Below are positions 7,295 through 14,180 of a DNA stretch of 39,769 bases, piece after piece. Position numbers and translations under genes: made by a program. The notes beneath the pieces were generated by a model that was given only the letters and a program-made list of their open reading frames with translations, made no database searches and had not been told where the DNA came from. The DNA is from Nucisporomicrobium flavum (GTDB lineage Bacteria; Actinomycetota; Actinomycetes; Mycobacteriales; Micromonosporaceae): assembly GCF_016464385.1 (NCBI RefSeq), contig NZ_JADMLH010000022.1, positions 21,776 through 61,544 of the forward strand, read 5' to 3'. Position 1 is the stretch's first letter. The number at the start of each line of letters is the position of its first letter.

Positions 7295-9010
7295 TCAGTG
7301 GGATTCGCGGGAGACCTGGTCGCCGCTGGAACCGAGCAGGAAGTCGCAGTCCGCGCCGGTGTTCGCCTGCCCGACGGTGTCGACGTAGAGGCGTTCCCAG
7401 CCCCGGCGCGGCCGGGCGAACGCCTGCACCGCCTCGGGCGCGGGCTCGCGGGCGGCGAGCTCCTCGTCGGGGAGGTCGACGTCGATGCGCCGGTTGGCGA
7501 GGTCGAGGACGATCATGTCGCCGGTGCGGACCTTGGCGAGCGGCCCGCCGGCGGCGGCCTCCGGGGTCACGTGCAGGACCACCGTTCCGTACGCGGTGCC
7601 GCTCATCCGCCCGTCACTGATGCGGACCATGTCGCGTACGCCCTCGGCGAGCAGCTTCGCCGGCAGCGGCATGTTGGAGACCTCGGGCATCCCCGGGTAG
7701 CCCTTCGGCCCGCAGCCGCGCAGGATCAGCACCGAGTCCGGCGTGACGGTCAGCTCGGGGTCGTCGAGGCGGGCGTTCAGGTCCTCGATGGAGTCGAAGA
7801 CGACGGCGGGGCCGCGGTGCTGCAGCAGCTCCGGGGAGGCGGCGGCGGGCTTGATGACGGCTCCGTCCGGGGCGAGGTTGCCGTACAGCACGGCGATGCC
7901 CGCCTGGGGCTGCAGGGGCTGTTCGCGCGCCCGGATGACCTCGCGGTCATAGACCTGGGCGGCGCCGAGGTACTCGACCAGGGGCCGGCCGGTGACGGTC
8001 AGCGCGGCCGGGTCGAGCAGGTCACGGATCTCGGCGAGGACCGCGTGCAGGCCGCCGGCCCGGTACAGGTCGTCCATCAGGAACCGGCCGGCCGGTTGCA
8101 GGTCGACCAGCAGCGGCACGTGCGAGCCGGCCCGCTCGAAGTCGTCCTGGCTGAGCTCGACGCCGAGCCGGCCGGCGATGGCCAGCAGGTGCACGACGGC
8201 GTTGGTGGAGCCGCCCAGCGCCGCCAGGGCGACGACGGCGTTGAGGAACGATCCGCGGGTCATCACCGCGCTCGGGCGCAGGTCCCGGTCGACGAGGTCG
8301 ACGACGAGCTCGCCGGTCGCGTGCGCGGCCTCCAGCAGGCGGCTGTCCGGCGCGGGCGTGCCGGCCACGCCCGGCAGGGTCATCCCGAGGACCTCGGCGA
8401 GCAGCCCCATCGTGGACGCGGTGCCCATGGTGTTGCAGTGCCCCTTGCTGCGGATCATGGAGGATTCCGAGCGGGCGAACTCGGCGGCGCTGAGGGTGCC
8501 CGCGCGGACCTCCTCGCTCAGCTGCCAGACGCCGGTGCCGCAGCCCAGGGGGACGCCGCGGAAGGTGCCGGTGAGCATCGGGCCGCCGGGCACCACCACC
8601 GCGGGCAGGTTCACCGATGCGGCGCCCATCAGCAGCGCGGGGATGGTCTTGTCGCAGCCGCCGAGCAGGACCACGCCGTCGATCGGGTTGGCGCGCAGCA
8701 TCTCCTCGATCGCCATCGCGGCCATGTTGCGCCACAGCATCGCGGTGGGGCGGACCTGCGTCTCGCCGAGCGACACCACCGGCAGGTTCAGCGGGATGCC
8801 ACCGGCGGCGTGGATGCCGTCGGAGACGCTGCGGGCCACCTCGTTGAGGTGCGCGTTGCACGGCGTCAGGTCCGAGGCGGTGTTCGCGATGGCGATGTGC
8901 GGGCGCCCGTCGAAGGCCCCGGCGGGCAGGCCGCGGCGCATCCAGGCCCGGTGGATGTAGCTGTTGCGGACGTCGCCGGCGTACCACTGAGCACTGCGGC
9001 GTGGCTGCAT
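7295..9010 (-). CDS. IlvD/Edd-family sugar-acid dehydratase (Fe-S)
   Basis: 571 aa from ATG 9010. A longer reading frame to 9190 runs into the divergent iclR gene and is rejected. Putative cluster Cys are C51 (TPCN), C119 (GGCDKT) and C192 (HCNTMGT). Their 68/73 spacing equals that of the [2Fe-2S] L-arabinonate dehydratase branch. Further family blocks are GCGPKGYPGMPE and SDGRMSGTAYG near the C-terminus. Expected reaction: dehydration of an aldonic acid to its 2-keto-3-deoxy form. The SDR follows after 12 bp, and iclR lies divergent across a 74-bp gap. A branched-chain dihydroxy-acid dehydratase role is less likely because the neighbours are sugar-acid enzymes and no ilv genes are near. Confidence 0.88.
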   Translation of the reverse strand: MQPRRSAQWYAGDVRNSYIHRAWMRRGLPAGAFDGRPHIAIANTASDLTPCNAHLNEVARSVSDGIHAAGGIPLNLPVVSLGETQVRPTAMLWRNMAAMAIEEMLRANPIDGVVLLGGCDKTIPALLMGAASVNLPAVVVPGGPMLTGTFRGVPLGCGTGVWQLSEEVRAGTLSAAEFARSESSMIRSKGHCNTMGTASTMGLLAEVLGMTLPGVAGTPAPDSRLLEAAHATGELVVDLVDRDLRPSAVMTRGSFLNAVVALAALGGSTNAVVHLLAIAGRLGVELSQDDFERAGSHVPLLVDLQPAGRFLMDDLYRAGGLHAVLAEIRDLLDPAALTVTGRPLVEYLGAAQVYDREVIRAREQPLQPQAGIAVLYGNLAPDGAVIKPAAASPELLQHRGPAVVFDSIEDLNARLDDPELTVTPDSVLILRGCGPKGYPGMPEVSNMPLPAKLLAEGVRDMVRISDGRMSGTAYGTVVLHVTPEAAAGGPLAKVRTGDMIVLDLANRRIDVDLPDEELAAREPAPEAVQAFARPRRGWERLYVDTVGQANTGADCDFLLGSSGDQVSRESH

Positions 9011-9047
9011 GACCGCCCCCTTCCGACTGGAGGGCATGCTACCTGCT

Positions 9048-9062
9048 TTCCTATTGCTGGAA
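9048..9062. promoter_or_regulatory. Candidate IclR operator between dehydratase and iclR
   Basis: TTCC (9048-9051) and GGAA (9059-9062) form a short inverted repeat with a 7-nt spacer in the 74-bp divergent gap. A second GGAAC follows at 9079-9083. IclR proteins bind GGAA/TTCC-type palindromes, so this is a reasonable site, but the arms are only 4 bp. Confidence 0.35.
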
Positions 9063-9070
9063 CAGCGGTC

Positions 9071-9076
9071 TACTAT
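9071..9076 (+). promoter_or_regulatory. -10 hexamer TACTAT for a probably leaderless iclR mRNA
   Basis: TACTAT ends 8 nt before the ATG of the IclR gene, and no Shine-Dalgarno sequence is visible. Transcription would begin at or next to the start codon. No clear -35 is seen. Confidence 0.4.
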
Positions 9077-9084
9077 CCGGAACC

Positions 9085-9849
9085 ATGACGGATCAGGACG
9101 CCGACAAGCTCGTCGGCTCCGACCGTGTCCTCGCGGTCCTCGCCGAGCTGGCGAAGCACCCCCGGGGCATCGGCCTGGAGGACATGGCACGGGCCATGGC
9201 CAGCGCCAAGCCGACCGTCCACCGTGCGCTCGCCTCGCTGCGCCGCGCCGGGTTCGCCGTCCAGGACGGCCACGGCCGGTACGTGCTCGGCGACGAGTTC
9301 CTGCGGCTCGCGTTCGCCCACCACGAGGCGCGTCCCGACCACGTCCGGGTCCAGCCGGTCCTCCAGCGGCTCTGCGAGCGGTACGGCGAGACGATCCACT
9401 ACGCCGGCCTCGACGGGCGCGACGTCGTCTACCGGTCCAAGCTCGACCCGACGTCCGGCGCCGTACGCCTGACCTCGATGGTCGGCGGGCGCAACCCGGC
9501 GCACTGCACCGCGGTGGGCAAGCTGCTGCTGTCGTACACGCTGCACACCGAGCAGGAGGTCCGCGACTGGGCCGGCGACGGCGGGCTGCCGAAACGGACC
9601 GAGCACTCGATCGGCACGGCCGAGGAGCTGCACGCCGAGCTCGCCCGTACCCGGGAACGCGGTTACGGGGTCGACGACCAGGAGAACGAGCCCGGCGTCA
9701 TCTGCCTGGCCGTACCGATGTTCCTGACCTCGCCGGCCGCGCCCAGCGGGGCGATCAGCATCAGCGCGCTGGCCTACCGCACCCCGCTGAAGAAGCTCAT
9801 CGAGGACCTGCCCGCCATCCGGGCCGTCGTCGCCAACCCCGCCCCCTGA
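9085..9849 (+). CDS. IclR-family transcriptional regulator
   Basis: 254 aa. Residues about 8-68 form the winged helix-turn-helix (VLAVLAELAKHPRGIGLEDMA, then KPTVHRALASLRRAGF). Residues about 80-250 are the IclR effector-binding domain, recognisable by AVGKLLLS and RGYGVDDQENEPGVICLAVPM. IclR proteins bind small acids such as keto-acids and usually control adjacent catabolic genes. The gene is divergent from the dehydratase-SDR pair and 14 bp upstream of the FAH hydrolase, so it very likely controls both arms of this module. No ribosome site precedes the ATG; see the -10 at 9071. Confidence 0.92.
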   Translation: MTDQDADKLVGSDRVLAVLAELAKHPRGIGLEDMARAMASAKPTVHRALASLRRAGFAVQDGHGRYVLGDEFLRLAFAHHEARPDHVRVQPVLQRLCERYGETIHYAGLDGRDVVYRSKLDPTSGAVRLTSMVGGRNPAHCTAVGKLLLSYTLHTEQEVRDWAGDGGLPKRTEHSIGTAEELHAELARTRERGYGVDDQENEPGVICLAVPMFLTSPAAPSGAISISALAYRTPLKKLIEDLPAIRAVVANPAP

Positions 9850-9863
9850 CCACCGGAGCCCCC

Positions 9864-10724
9864 GTGTTTCTCATGCGCATCGGCGCCCTCGGCGCCGAGA
9901 AGCCCGCCGTCCGCGTCGACGACACCCGCTACGTCGACGTGTCCGACCTGGTGACCGACTTCAACGAGGCGTTCTTCGCCGCCGGCGGCGCCGCGACCCT
10001 GACCGCGGCGGTCGCGGGACGGATCGCCGCCGGGGACGTCCACGAGCTCGGTGATCAGCGGATCGGCGCCCCGATCGCCCGCCCGCACCAGATCCTGTGC
10101 ATCGGGCTGAACTACAGCGACCACGCGGCCGAGACCGGCCAGGCCGTGCCGTCCGAGCCGATCCTCTTCACCAAGAGCCCGAACACCCTCGTGGGCCCGT
10201 ACGACGACGTGCGGATCCCCCGCGGCTCGACCAAGACCGACTGGGAGGTCGAGCTGGGCATCGTCATCGGCAGGCGCACCTCCTACCTCGGCACGCCCGC
10301 CGACGCCGCCGCCGCGATCGCCGGCTACGTGCTGGTCAACGACGTCAGCGAACGCGCCTTCCAGATGGAGCGCGGCGGCCAGTGGAGCAAGGGCAAGTCC
10401 GCCGAGACGTTCAACCCGGCCGGTCCGTGGCTGGCCACCCCGGACGAGATCCCGGACGTGCGCGACCTGGGCATGTGGCTCGACGTCAACGGCGTACGCC
10501 GGCAGACCGGCACCACCGCGACCATGGTCTTCGACCCGTACGTGATCGTCCACCACCTCAGTCAGTTCCTGGTCCTCGAGCCGGGCGACCTGATCAACAC
10601 CGGTACGCCGCCCGGCGTGGGCATGGGCTTCAAACCGCCGGTGTGGCTGCAGCCCGGCGACGTCATGGAGCTGGGCATCGACCACCTGGGCCGGGCCCGC
10701 CAGCGCGTCATCGGGCCGCGCTGA
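9864..10724 (+). CDS. FAH-family hydrolase, probable 2,4-diketo-3-deoxy-sugar-acid hydrolase
   Basis: 286 aa. I chose GTG 9864 because GGAG (9855-9858) lies 5 nt before it; ATG 9873 would be 14 nt away. Family blocks are LCIGLNYSDHAAETG, FTKSPNTLVGPYDD, DWEVELGIVIG (metal-binding Glu region) and GGQWSKGKSAETFNPAGPWL. These match the branch containing 2,4-diketo-3-deoxy-L-fuconate/rhamnonate hydrolases, which cut the diketo acid to pyruvate plus a hydroxy acid (lactate for 6-deoxy sugars). It follows iclR by 14 bp and faces the dehydratase-SDR arm, completing a non-phosphorylative pathway. Its 3' end overlaps the convergent PaaX-like gene by 17 bp. An acylpyruvase for another ligand is the alternative. 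Confidence 0.87.
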   Translation: MFLMRIGALGAEKPAVRVDDTRYVDVSDLVTDFNEAFFAAGGAATLTAAVAGRIAAGDVHELGDQRIGAPIARPHQILCIGLNYSDHAAETGQAVPSEPILFTKSPNTLVGPYDDVRIPRGSTKTDWEVELGIVIGRRTSYLGTPADAAAAIAGYVLVNDVSERAFQMERGGQWSKGKSAETFNPAGPWLATPDEIPDVRDLGMWLDVNGVRRQTGTTATMVFDPYVIVHHLSQFLVLEPGDLINTGTPPGVGMGFKPPVWLQPGDVMELGIDHLGRARQRVIGPR

Positions 10725-11679
10725 CGCAGCCCGGCCCCGGTCCGGAGAAGCCGGAGGCCAGGTCGGCGACGGTGTGCGCGCGGATGCCGGCGACGTCCCC
10801 GCCGGAGTGCCGGCTCGCCACCGCGCGGACGTGGTTCTCCGCGGCCTCGGCCAGGCCGTCGTACACGGCGGTGAACAGGTCACGGGCGGGCTCGCGGAGC
10901 CATCCCGGTGGCAGCAGCCGGGCCGGCAGGTGCGGGTCGAGCACGGGGAGCCGCCGGTACGTGTTCATGACCTCGGTACGGGCGCGGACCGCCTCGACGC
11001 CGGTGAGCGTCCGGGGCAGTGTCGGGCTCCACCGCTCGATGAAGGCCTCGTACTGCCGGGCGATCCCCGCGGTGTCCCACGCGTCGATCGGGTTGCGCCG
11101 GATCGACGCGTCCAGGTCGACGTGCCGGGCGCGGAAGACGGTCATGGTGCCGAGGGTGAGCTCGGCGAGCCGGTCCTTGACCTTCTCACCGAGGTCGTGC
11201 GGGGAGACCCAGAGGCCGTCGTAGAGCGGGGCGTAGCCCATCCAGCGCAGCTGACTGCGCAGCCCGCGCCGGAGGGTGCCCTCCTCCTGCGGGAGCGAGA
11301 AGGCGATCAGCGTCCATTGGCCGTCCCAGGGCTGGGCGTCGCCCGGGGCGACGATGGCGCTTCCGCCGACGGCCAGGAAGGCGGCGGCCGCGGCGGTCAG
11401 CCGGTACGAGCTGCGCCGGCCGTCGCGCTGCCCCTCGATGGCGCCGCGCCGGGCCAGGCGGCTGATCGCTGTCCGCGCGCCGGCCGGGGAGACGCCCGCC
11501 TCGGCGAGCAGGGCGACGATGGCCACGGAGGGCAGCCACGAGCGGTGCCGCAGCGTGTAGTCCGCCAGCAGCGTGACGGCGAGGTCCTGGGGCGAGTTCC
11601 CGCTCTGCCGCCGGGGCAGCCGTGCCGACGCGGCGAGGTCACCGGGGAAGATCTCGTCGATGTCGTACGGGCTGGTCAT
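10708..11679 (-). CDS. PaaX-family transcriptional regulator (first copy)
   Basis: 323 aa from ATG 11679; an upstream ATG at 11718 is possible. A TAGAGT hexamer 7 nt before 11679 supports a leaderless start there. Residues about 25-100 carry the PaaX N-terminal winged HTH (SPQDLAVTLLADYTLR, then ARTAISRLARRGAI). The central PaaX signature WDGQWTLIAFSLPQ with LRSQLRWMGYAPLYDGLW follows. PaaX-type repressors respond to aryl-CoA thioesters such as phenylacetyl-CoA. The gene is divergent from the secreted CE1 esterase and one of two PaaX-like genes bracketing it, so it may control the esterase. Its 3' end overlaps the FAH gene by 17 bp. Confidence 0.88.
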   Translation of the reverse strand: MTSPYDIDEIFPGDLAASARLPRRQSGNSPQDLAVTLLADYTLRHRSWLPSVAIVALLAEAGVSPAGARTAISRLARRGAIEGQRDGRRSSYRLTAAAAAFLAVGGSAIVAPGDAQPWDGQWTLIAFSLPQEEGTLRRGLRSQLRWMGYAPLYDGLWVSPHDLGEKVKDRLAELTLGTMTVFRARHVDLDASIRRNPIDAWDTAGIARQYEAFIERWSPTLPRTLTGVEAVRARTEVMNTYRRLPVLDPHLPARLLPPGWLREPARDLFTAVYDGLAEAAENHVRAVASRHSGGDVAGIRAHTVADLASGFSGPGPGCVSAAR

Positions 11680-11686
11680 CGCCACG

Positions 11687-11692
11687 ACTCTA
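11687..11692 (-). promoter_or_regulatory. -10 hexamer TAGAGT upstream of the first PaaX-like gene
   Basis: TAGAGT on the minus strand ends 7 nt before ATG 11679. There is no Shine-Dalgarno sequence. This fits a leaderless mRNA. Confidence 0.35.
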
Positions 11693-11721
11693 AAGGGCCG
11701 CACGCCATCGACGCTCATTGA

Positions 11722-11758
11722 TTGACAGTTTGCGTCCCCGGGTGAAAACTATCTGTCA
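11722..11758. promoter_or_regulatory. TTGACA promoter element inside a TGACAG/CTGTCA inverted repeat
   Basis: TTGACA (11722-11727) is a perfect -35 hexamer for the plus-strand esterase gene; a weak -10 such as AAAACT (11745-11750) lies 17 nt on. TGACAG (11723-11728) and CTGTCA (11753-11758) are perfect 6-bp arms 30 bp apart centre to centre. Inner AGTTT/AAACT extends the symmetry imperfectly. This suits an operator for the divergent PaaX-like regulator. Confidence 0.45.
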
Positions 11759-11923
11759 CACGAGTACGGCGCCGGCGCGCGGCACCAGGGCATGTCCCGC
11801 GCCTGGAGCGACTCGGCCCGCCGGAGCCGCGGGCCCGGCCGTACACCCTTTGCGCACCATCCCCGCCGGTCCGTCAGGAGGCCGGCCACCCCCGCCTGCG
11901 TGCGGGCGACCCAAGGAGCCGCC

Positions 11924-13258
11924 ATGAAGATCCGAAGAAAAATGCTGCTCGCCGCCGCCACCGCGGTGGCCCTCGTCGGGCTGGCCGTGCCCATGGCCCG
12001 GCCCGCATTCGCCGCCACGCTGACCGAGGTGACCAGCTTCGGCGACAACCCCGGCGGCATGCGCATGCACATCTACGTCCCGGACAACCGGCCCGCCCGG
12101 CCCGGCATCGTGGTGGCGATGCACGGGTGCGGCGGCTCGGGGCCGGGCTTCTACTCCGGCAGCGAGTTCGCCGCGCAGGCCGACCGGTACGGGTTCATCG
12201 TCATCTACCCCACCGCGACCCAGCAGGCCGGCTTCGGCAACTGCTTCGACACCTGGTCGGACGCGGCCAAGCGGCGCGGCGGCGGCAGCGACCCCGTGTC
12301 GATCGTCTCGATGATCACGTACGCGGAACGGCAGTACAACGGCGACCCGAACCGGGTGTACGCGACCGGCAGCTCGTCCGGCGGGATGATGACCAACGAG
12401 ATGCTCGCGCTGTACCCCGACGTGTTCAAGGCCGGCGCGGCGTTCATGGGCGTACCGTTCGGCTGCTTCGCGAACGCCGCCGACTACCCGCCCGGCACCA
12501 GCAAGTGCACCGGCGGCAGCATGAACCGGACCCCGCAGCAGTGGGGTGACCTGGTGCGGGGCGCGTACCCGGGCTACAGCGGCCCGCGCCCGCGCATGCA
12601 GCTGTGGCACGGCACCAGCGACACGCTCGTGCCGTACTCGCTGCTGCAGGAGGAGATCGAGCAGTGGACCAATGTGTTCGGGCTGAGCCAGACGCCGACC
12701 TCCTCCGACACGCCGCAGTCGGGCTGGAACCGGCGCCGGTACGCCGACAGCTCCGGCACCGTCCAGGTCGAGGCGTACAGCATCCAGGGCGCCGGGCACA
12801 GCCTGCCGAGCGCCGGCATGGCCGCGTACGCGGTCGCGTTCTTCGGTCTTGACGGCACGAGCACCCCGCCGTCGACTCCCCCGTCGACGCCGCCGTCGGG
12901 CCCGCCCTCCGACCCGCCGCCCTCCAACCCGCCGGTCTCGACCACGTGCCGGGTCTCGGCCACGGTGAACGCGTGGAACTCCGGGCTGACCGAGTCCATC
13001 ACCATCACCAACACCGGAACCTCGGCCGTCAACGGCTGGTCGCTGTCGTTCGTGCTGCCGGGCGGCCAGACCATCACCTCGGGCTGGAACGCGAGCTACG
13101 CGCCCACCTCGGGCCGGGTGACGGCGACGAACGCGAGCTACAACGGCTCGATCGCCCCGAACGCCTCGGTCAGCATCGGCTTCCAGGCCAACCACACCGG
13201 CGATACGGCCCGGGCCGGCGGCTTCGCCCTCAACAACAGCCCTTGCAGCACTGCCTGA
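11924..13258 (+). CDS. Secreted CE1-type esterase (feruloyl/acetylxylan esterase or PHB depolymerase family) with CBM2
   Basis: 444 aa, ATG 11924 with AAGGAG 5 nt upstream. Signal peptide 1-30 ends MARPAFA. The alpha/beta-hydrolase domain (about 31-310) has oxyanion motif HGCGGSG (68-74), nucleophile elbow GSSSGG with S151, D233 in HGTSD and H292 in GAGHS. A Pro/Ser/Thr linker (313-340) leads to a family 2 carbohydrate-binding module bounded by C342 and C441. Its ligand-face aromatics appear to be W351, W388 and Y406. Expected role: extracellular release of acyl or hydroxycinnamoyl groups from plant cell-wall polymers while bound to cellulose. It lies between two PaaX-like genes, next to an aromatic-acid uptake and CoA-degradation operon. 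Activity on polyhydroxyalkanoate or acetylxylan is the alternative. Confidence 0.88.
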   Translation: MKIRRKMLLAAATAVALVGLAVPMARPAFAATLTEVTSFGDNPGGMRMHIYVPDNRPARPGIVVAMHGCGGSGPGFYSGSEFAAQADRYGFIVIYPTATQQAGFGNCFDTWSDAAKRRGGGSDPVSIVSMITYAERQYNGDPNRVYATGSSSGGMMTNEMLALYPDVFKAGAAFMGVPFGCFANAADYPPGTSKCTGGSMNRTPQQWGDLVRGAYPGYSGPRPRMQLWHGTSDTLVPYSLLQEEIEQWTNVFGLSQTPTSSDTPQSGWNRRRYADSSGTVQVEAYSIQGAGHSLPSAGMAAYAVAFFGLDGTSTPPSTPPSTPPSGPPSDPPPSNPPVSTTCRVSATVNAWNSGLTESITITNTGTSAVNGWSLSFVLPGGQTITSGWNASYAPTSGRVTATNASYNGSIAPNASVSIGFQANHTGDTARAGGFALNNSPCSTA

Positions 13259-13264
13259 GCCAGG

Positions 13265-14086
13265 TCACGCGGTAACCGGGCGCAGATCCAGCCGGCCTTC
13301 CGCGACGGCTCGGGCGGGTTCCCGGTACGCCGTCTCGAGCTCGCGGAACAGCTTCTGCGCCCGGACCGCCGGCCAGTCCGGCGGCAGGTGCTCGACCGGC
13401 AGGCGCGGGTCCCGCCGGATGACGTGCAGCCATTCCGCGATCAGCGTGAGGCGGGCGGCGAGCGGGTCGCTCACCGGCGGGGTCCCGTCCCAGCGGGCCA
13501 GGAAGGCGGTGTACGCGGCGGCGACGGCCGGCAGGTCGTACGCGTCGCCGACCATGACGCCGATGTCGGTGCGGGAACCGGCGCGCGCGTGGAACACCCG
13601 GGCGTGGGCGTCGAGGCCGAGGCTGCTGACGATGTGGTCGGCGGCCACCTCGCCGGGCGCGATCCACAGCCCGCCCTGCAGCGGCCCGAAGCCGGCCCAG
13701 GCCAGCTGGGAGCGCAGGTCGTGGCGCTGGCGCTGCCAGGACTCGGGCAGCGAGAAGCTCAGCAGCGTCCAGGTGCCGTCCCACCGGTCGTTGACCGCGC
13801 CGGCGCCCCAGATCCGGTCGCGGCCGTCGCGCAGCAGCGCCGTGGACCGCTCGGTGAGGCCGATGTAGACGCGGCGGCCGTGGCGCTCCCGGTGCAGCAG
13901 GCCGCGGCCGGCCATCCGGGTCAGGGTGGAGCGGGCGGCGTGCGCCGAGATGGCCAGCCGGTCGCAGACGTCGATCACGCTGCCGGTGAACACGCACAGG
14001 TCGCGGTCGAGCAGGTAGTCACCGAAGAGCATCAGCAGCAGGGTCTGCGGGCGGGGCCCGGCCTCCGCGTTGTCCGTCGACGGCAT
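13265..14086 (-). CDS. PaaX-family transcriptional regulator (second copy)
   Basis: 273 aa from ATG 14086; longer frames upstream lack a start signal and would run across the divergent promoter. The PaaX N-terminal HTH (TLLLMLFGDYLL, then ARSTLTRMAGRGLL) and central signature WDGTWTLLSFSLPE with DLRSQLAWAGFGPLQGGLW are clear. It is divergent from the Liv-type transporter and catabolic operon. The shared 94-bp region holds an inverted repeat over both -10 elements, so it is the prime candidate for repressor of that operon and of itself. The effector is probably an aryl-CoA intermediate (inference from the family). It converges on the esterase with a 6-bp gap. Confidence 0.9.
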   Translation of the reverse strand: MPSTDNAEAGPRPQTLLLMLFGDYLLDRDLCVFTGSVIDVCDRLAISAHAARSTLTRMAGRGLLHRERHGRRVYIGLTERSTALLRDGRDRIWGAGAVNDRWDGTWTLLSFSLPESWQRQRHDLRSQLAWAGFGPLQGGLWIAPGEVAADHIVSSLGLDAHARVFHARAGSRTDIGVMVGDAYDLPAVAAAYTAFLARWDGTPPVSDPLAARLTLIAEWLHVIRRDPRLPVEHLPPDWPAVRAQKLFRELETAYREPARAVAEGRLDLRPVTA

Positions 14087-14093
14087 GAGCTGA

Positions 14094-14099
14094 ATGTTA
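14094..14099 (-). promoter_or_regulatory. -10 hexamer TAACAT of the second PaaX-like gene
   Basis: Read on the minus strand, TAACAT ends exactly 7 nt before ATG 14086 with no ribosome site. This indicates a leaderless transcript. It overlaps the left GTTAGGC operator arm. Confidence 0.5.
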
Positions 14100-14135
14100 G
14101 GCAGAATATTGACGGCCGTGTGAGAAGCGCCTAAC
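14096..14135. promoter_or_regulatory. GTTAGGC/GCCTAAC inverted repeat, candidate PaaX operator
   Basis: Perfect 7-bp arms GTTAGGC (14096-14102) and GCCTAAC (14129-14135) are separated by 26 nt, 33 bp centre to centre (about three helical turns). Each arm overlaps the -10 of one of the two divergent promoters: TAACAT for the regulator and TAACTT for the operon. Confidence 0.6.
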
Positions 14136-14137
14136 TT
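14109..14137 (+). promoter_or_regulatory. Promoter TTGACG-N17-TAACTT of the aromatic-acid operon
   Basis: TTGACG (14109-14114) and TAACTT (14132-14137) have ideal 17-nt spacing. Expected start is near 14144, giving a leader of about 37 nt that ends in AGGAGGT before GTG 14181. Confidence 0.65.
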
Positions 14138-14180
14138 CGTGTCCATCCGCACAGCAGAACCCCTCGCTGAGGAGGTACCG

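Noticed and set aside
6797..9088. Plus-strand open frame of 763 codons
   Set aside because: Antisense to the SDR and dehydratase, which have full family motifs. Low-complexity Gly/Arg/Asp/Val content.
7295..9190. Longer dehydratase starting at 9190
   Set aside because: The extra 60 residues are Arg/Pro-rich, overlap the divergent iclR gene and pass through its promoter. Family N-termini fit the start at 9010.
12870..12945. Pro/Ser/Thr codon repeats as a DNA repeat element
   Set aside because: It is simply the linker between the esterase and CBM2 domains.
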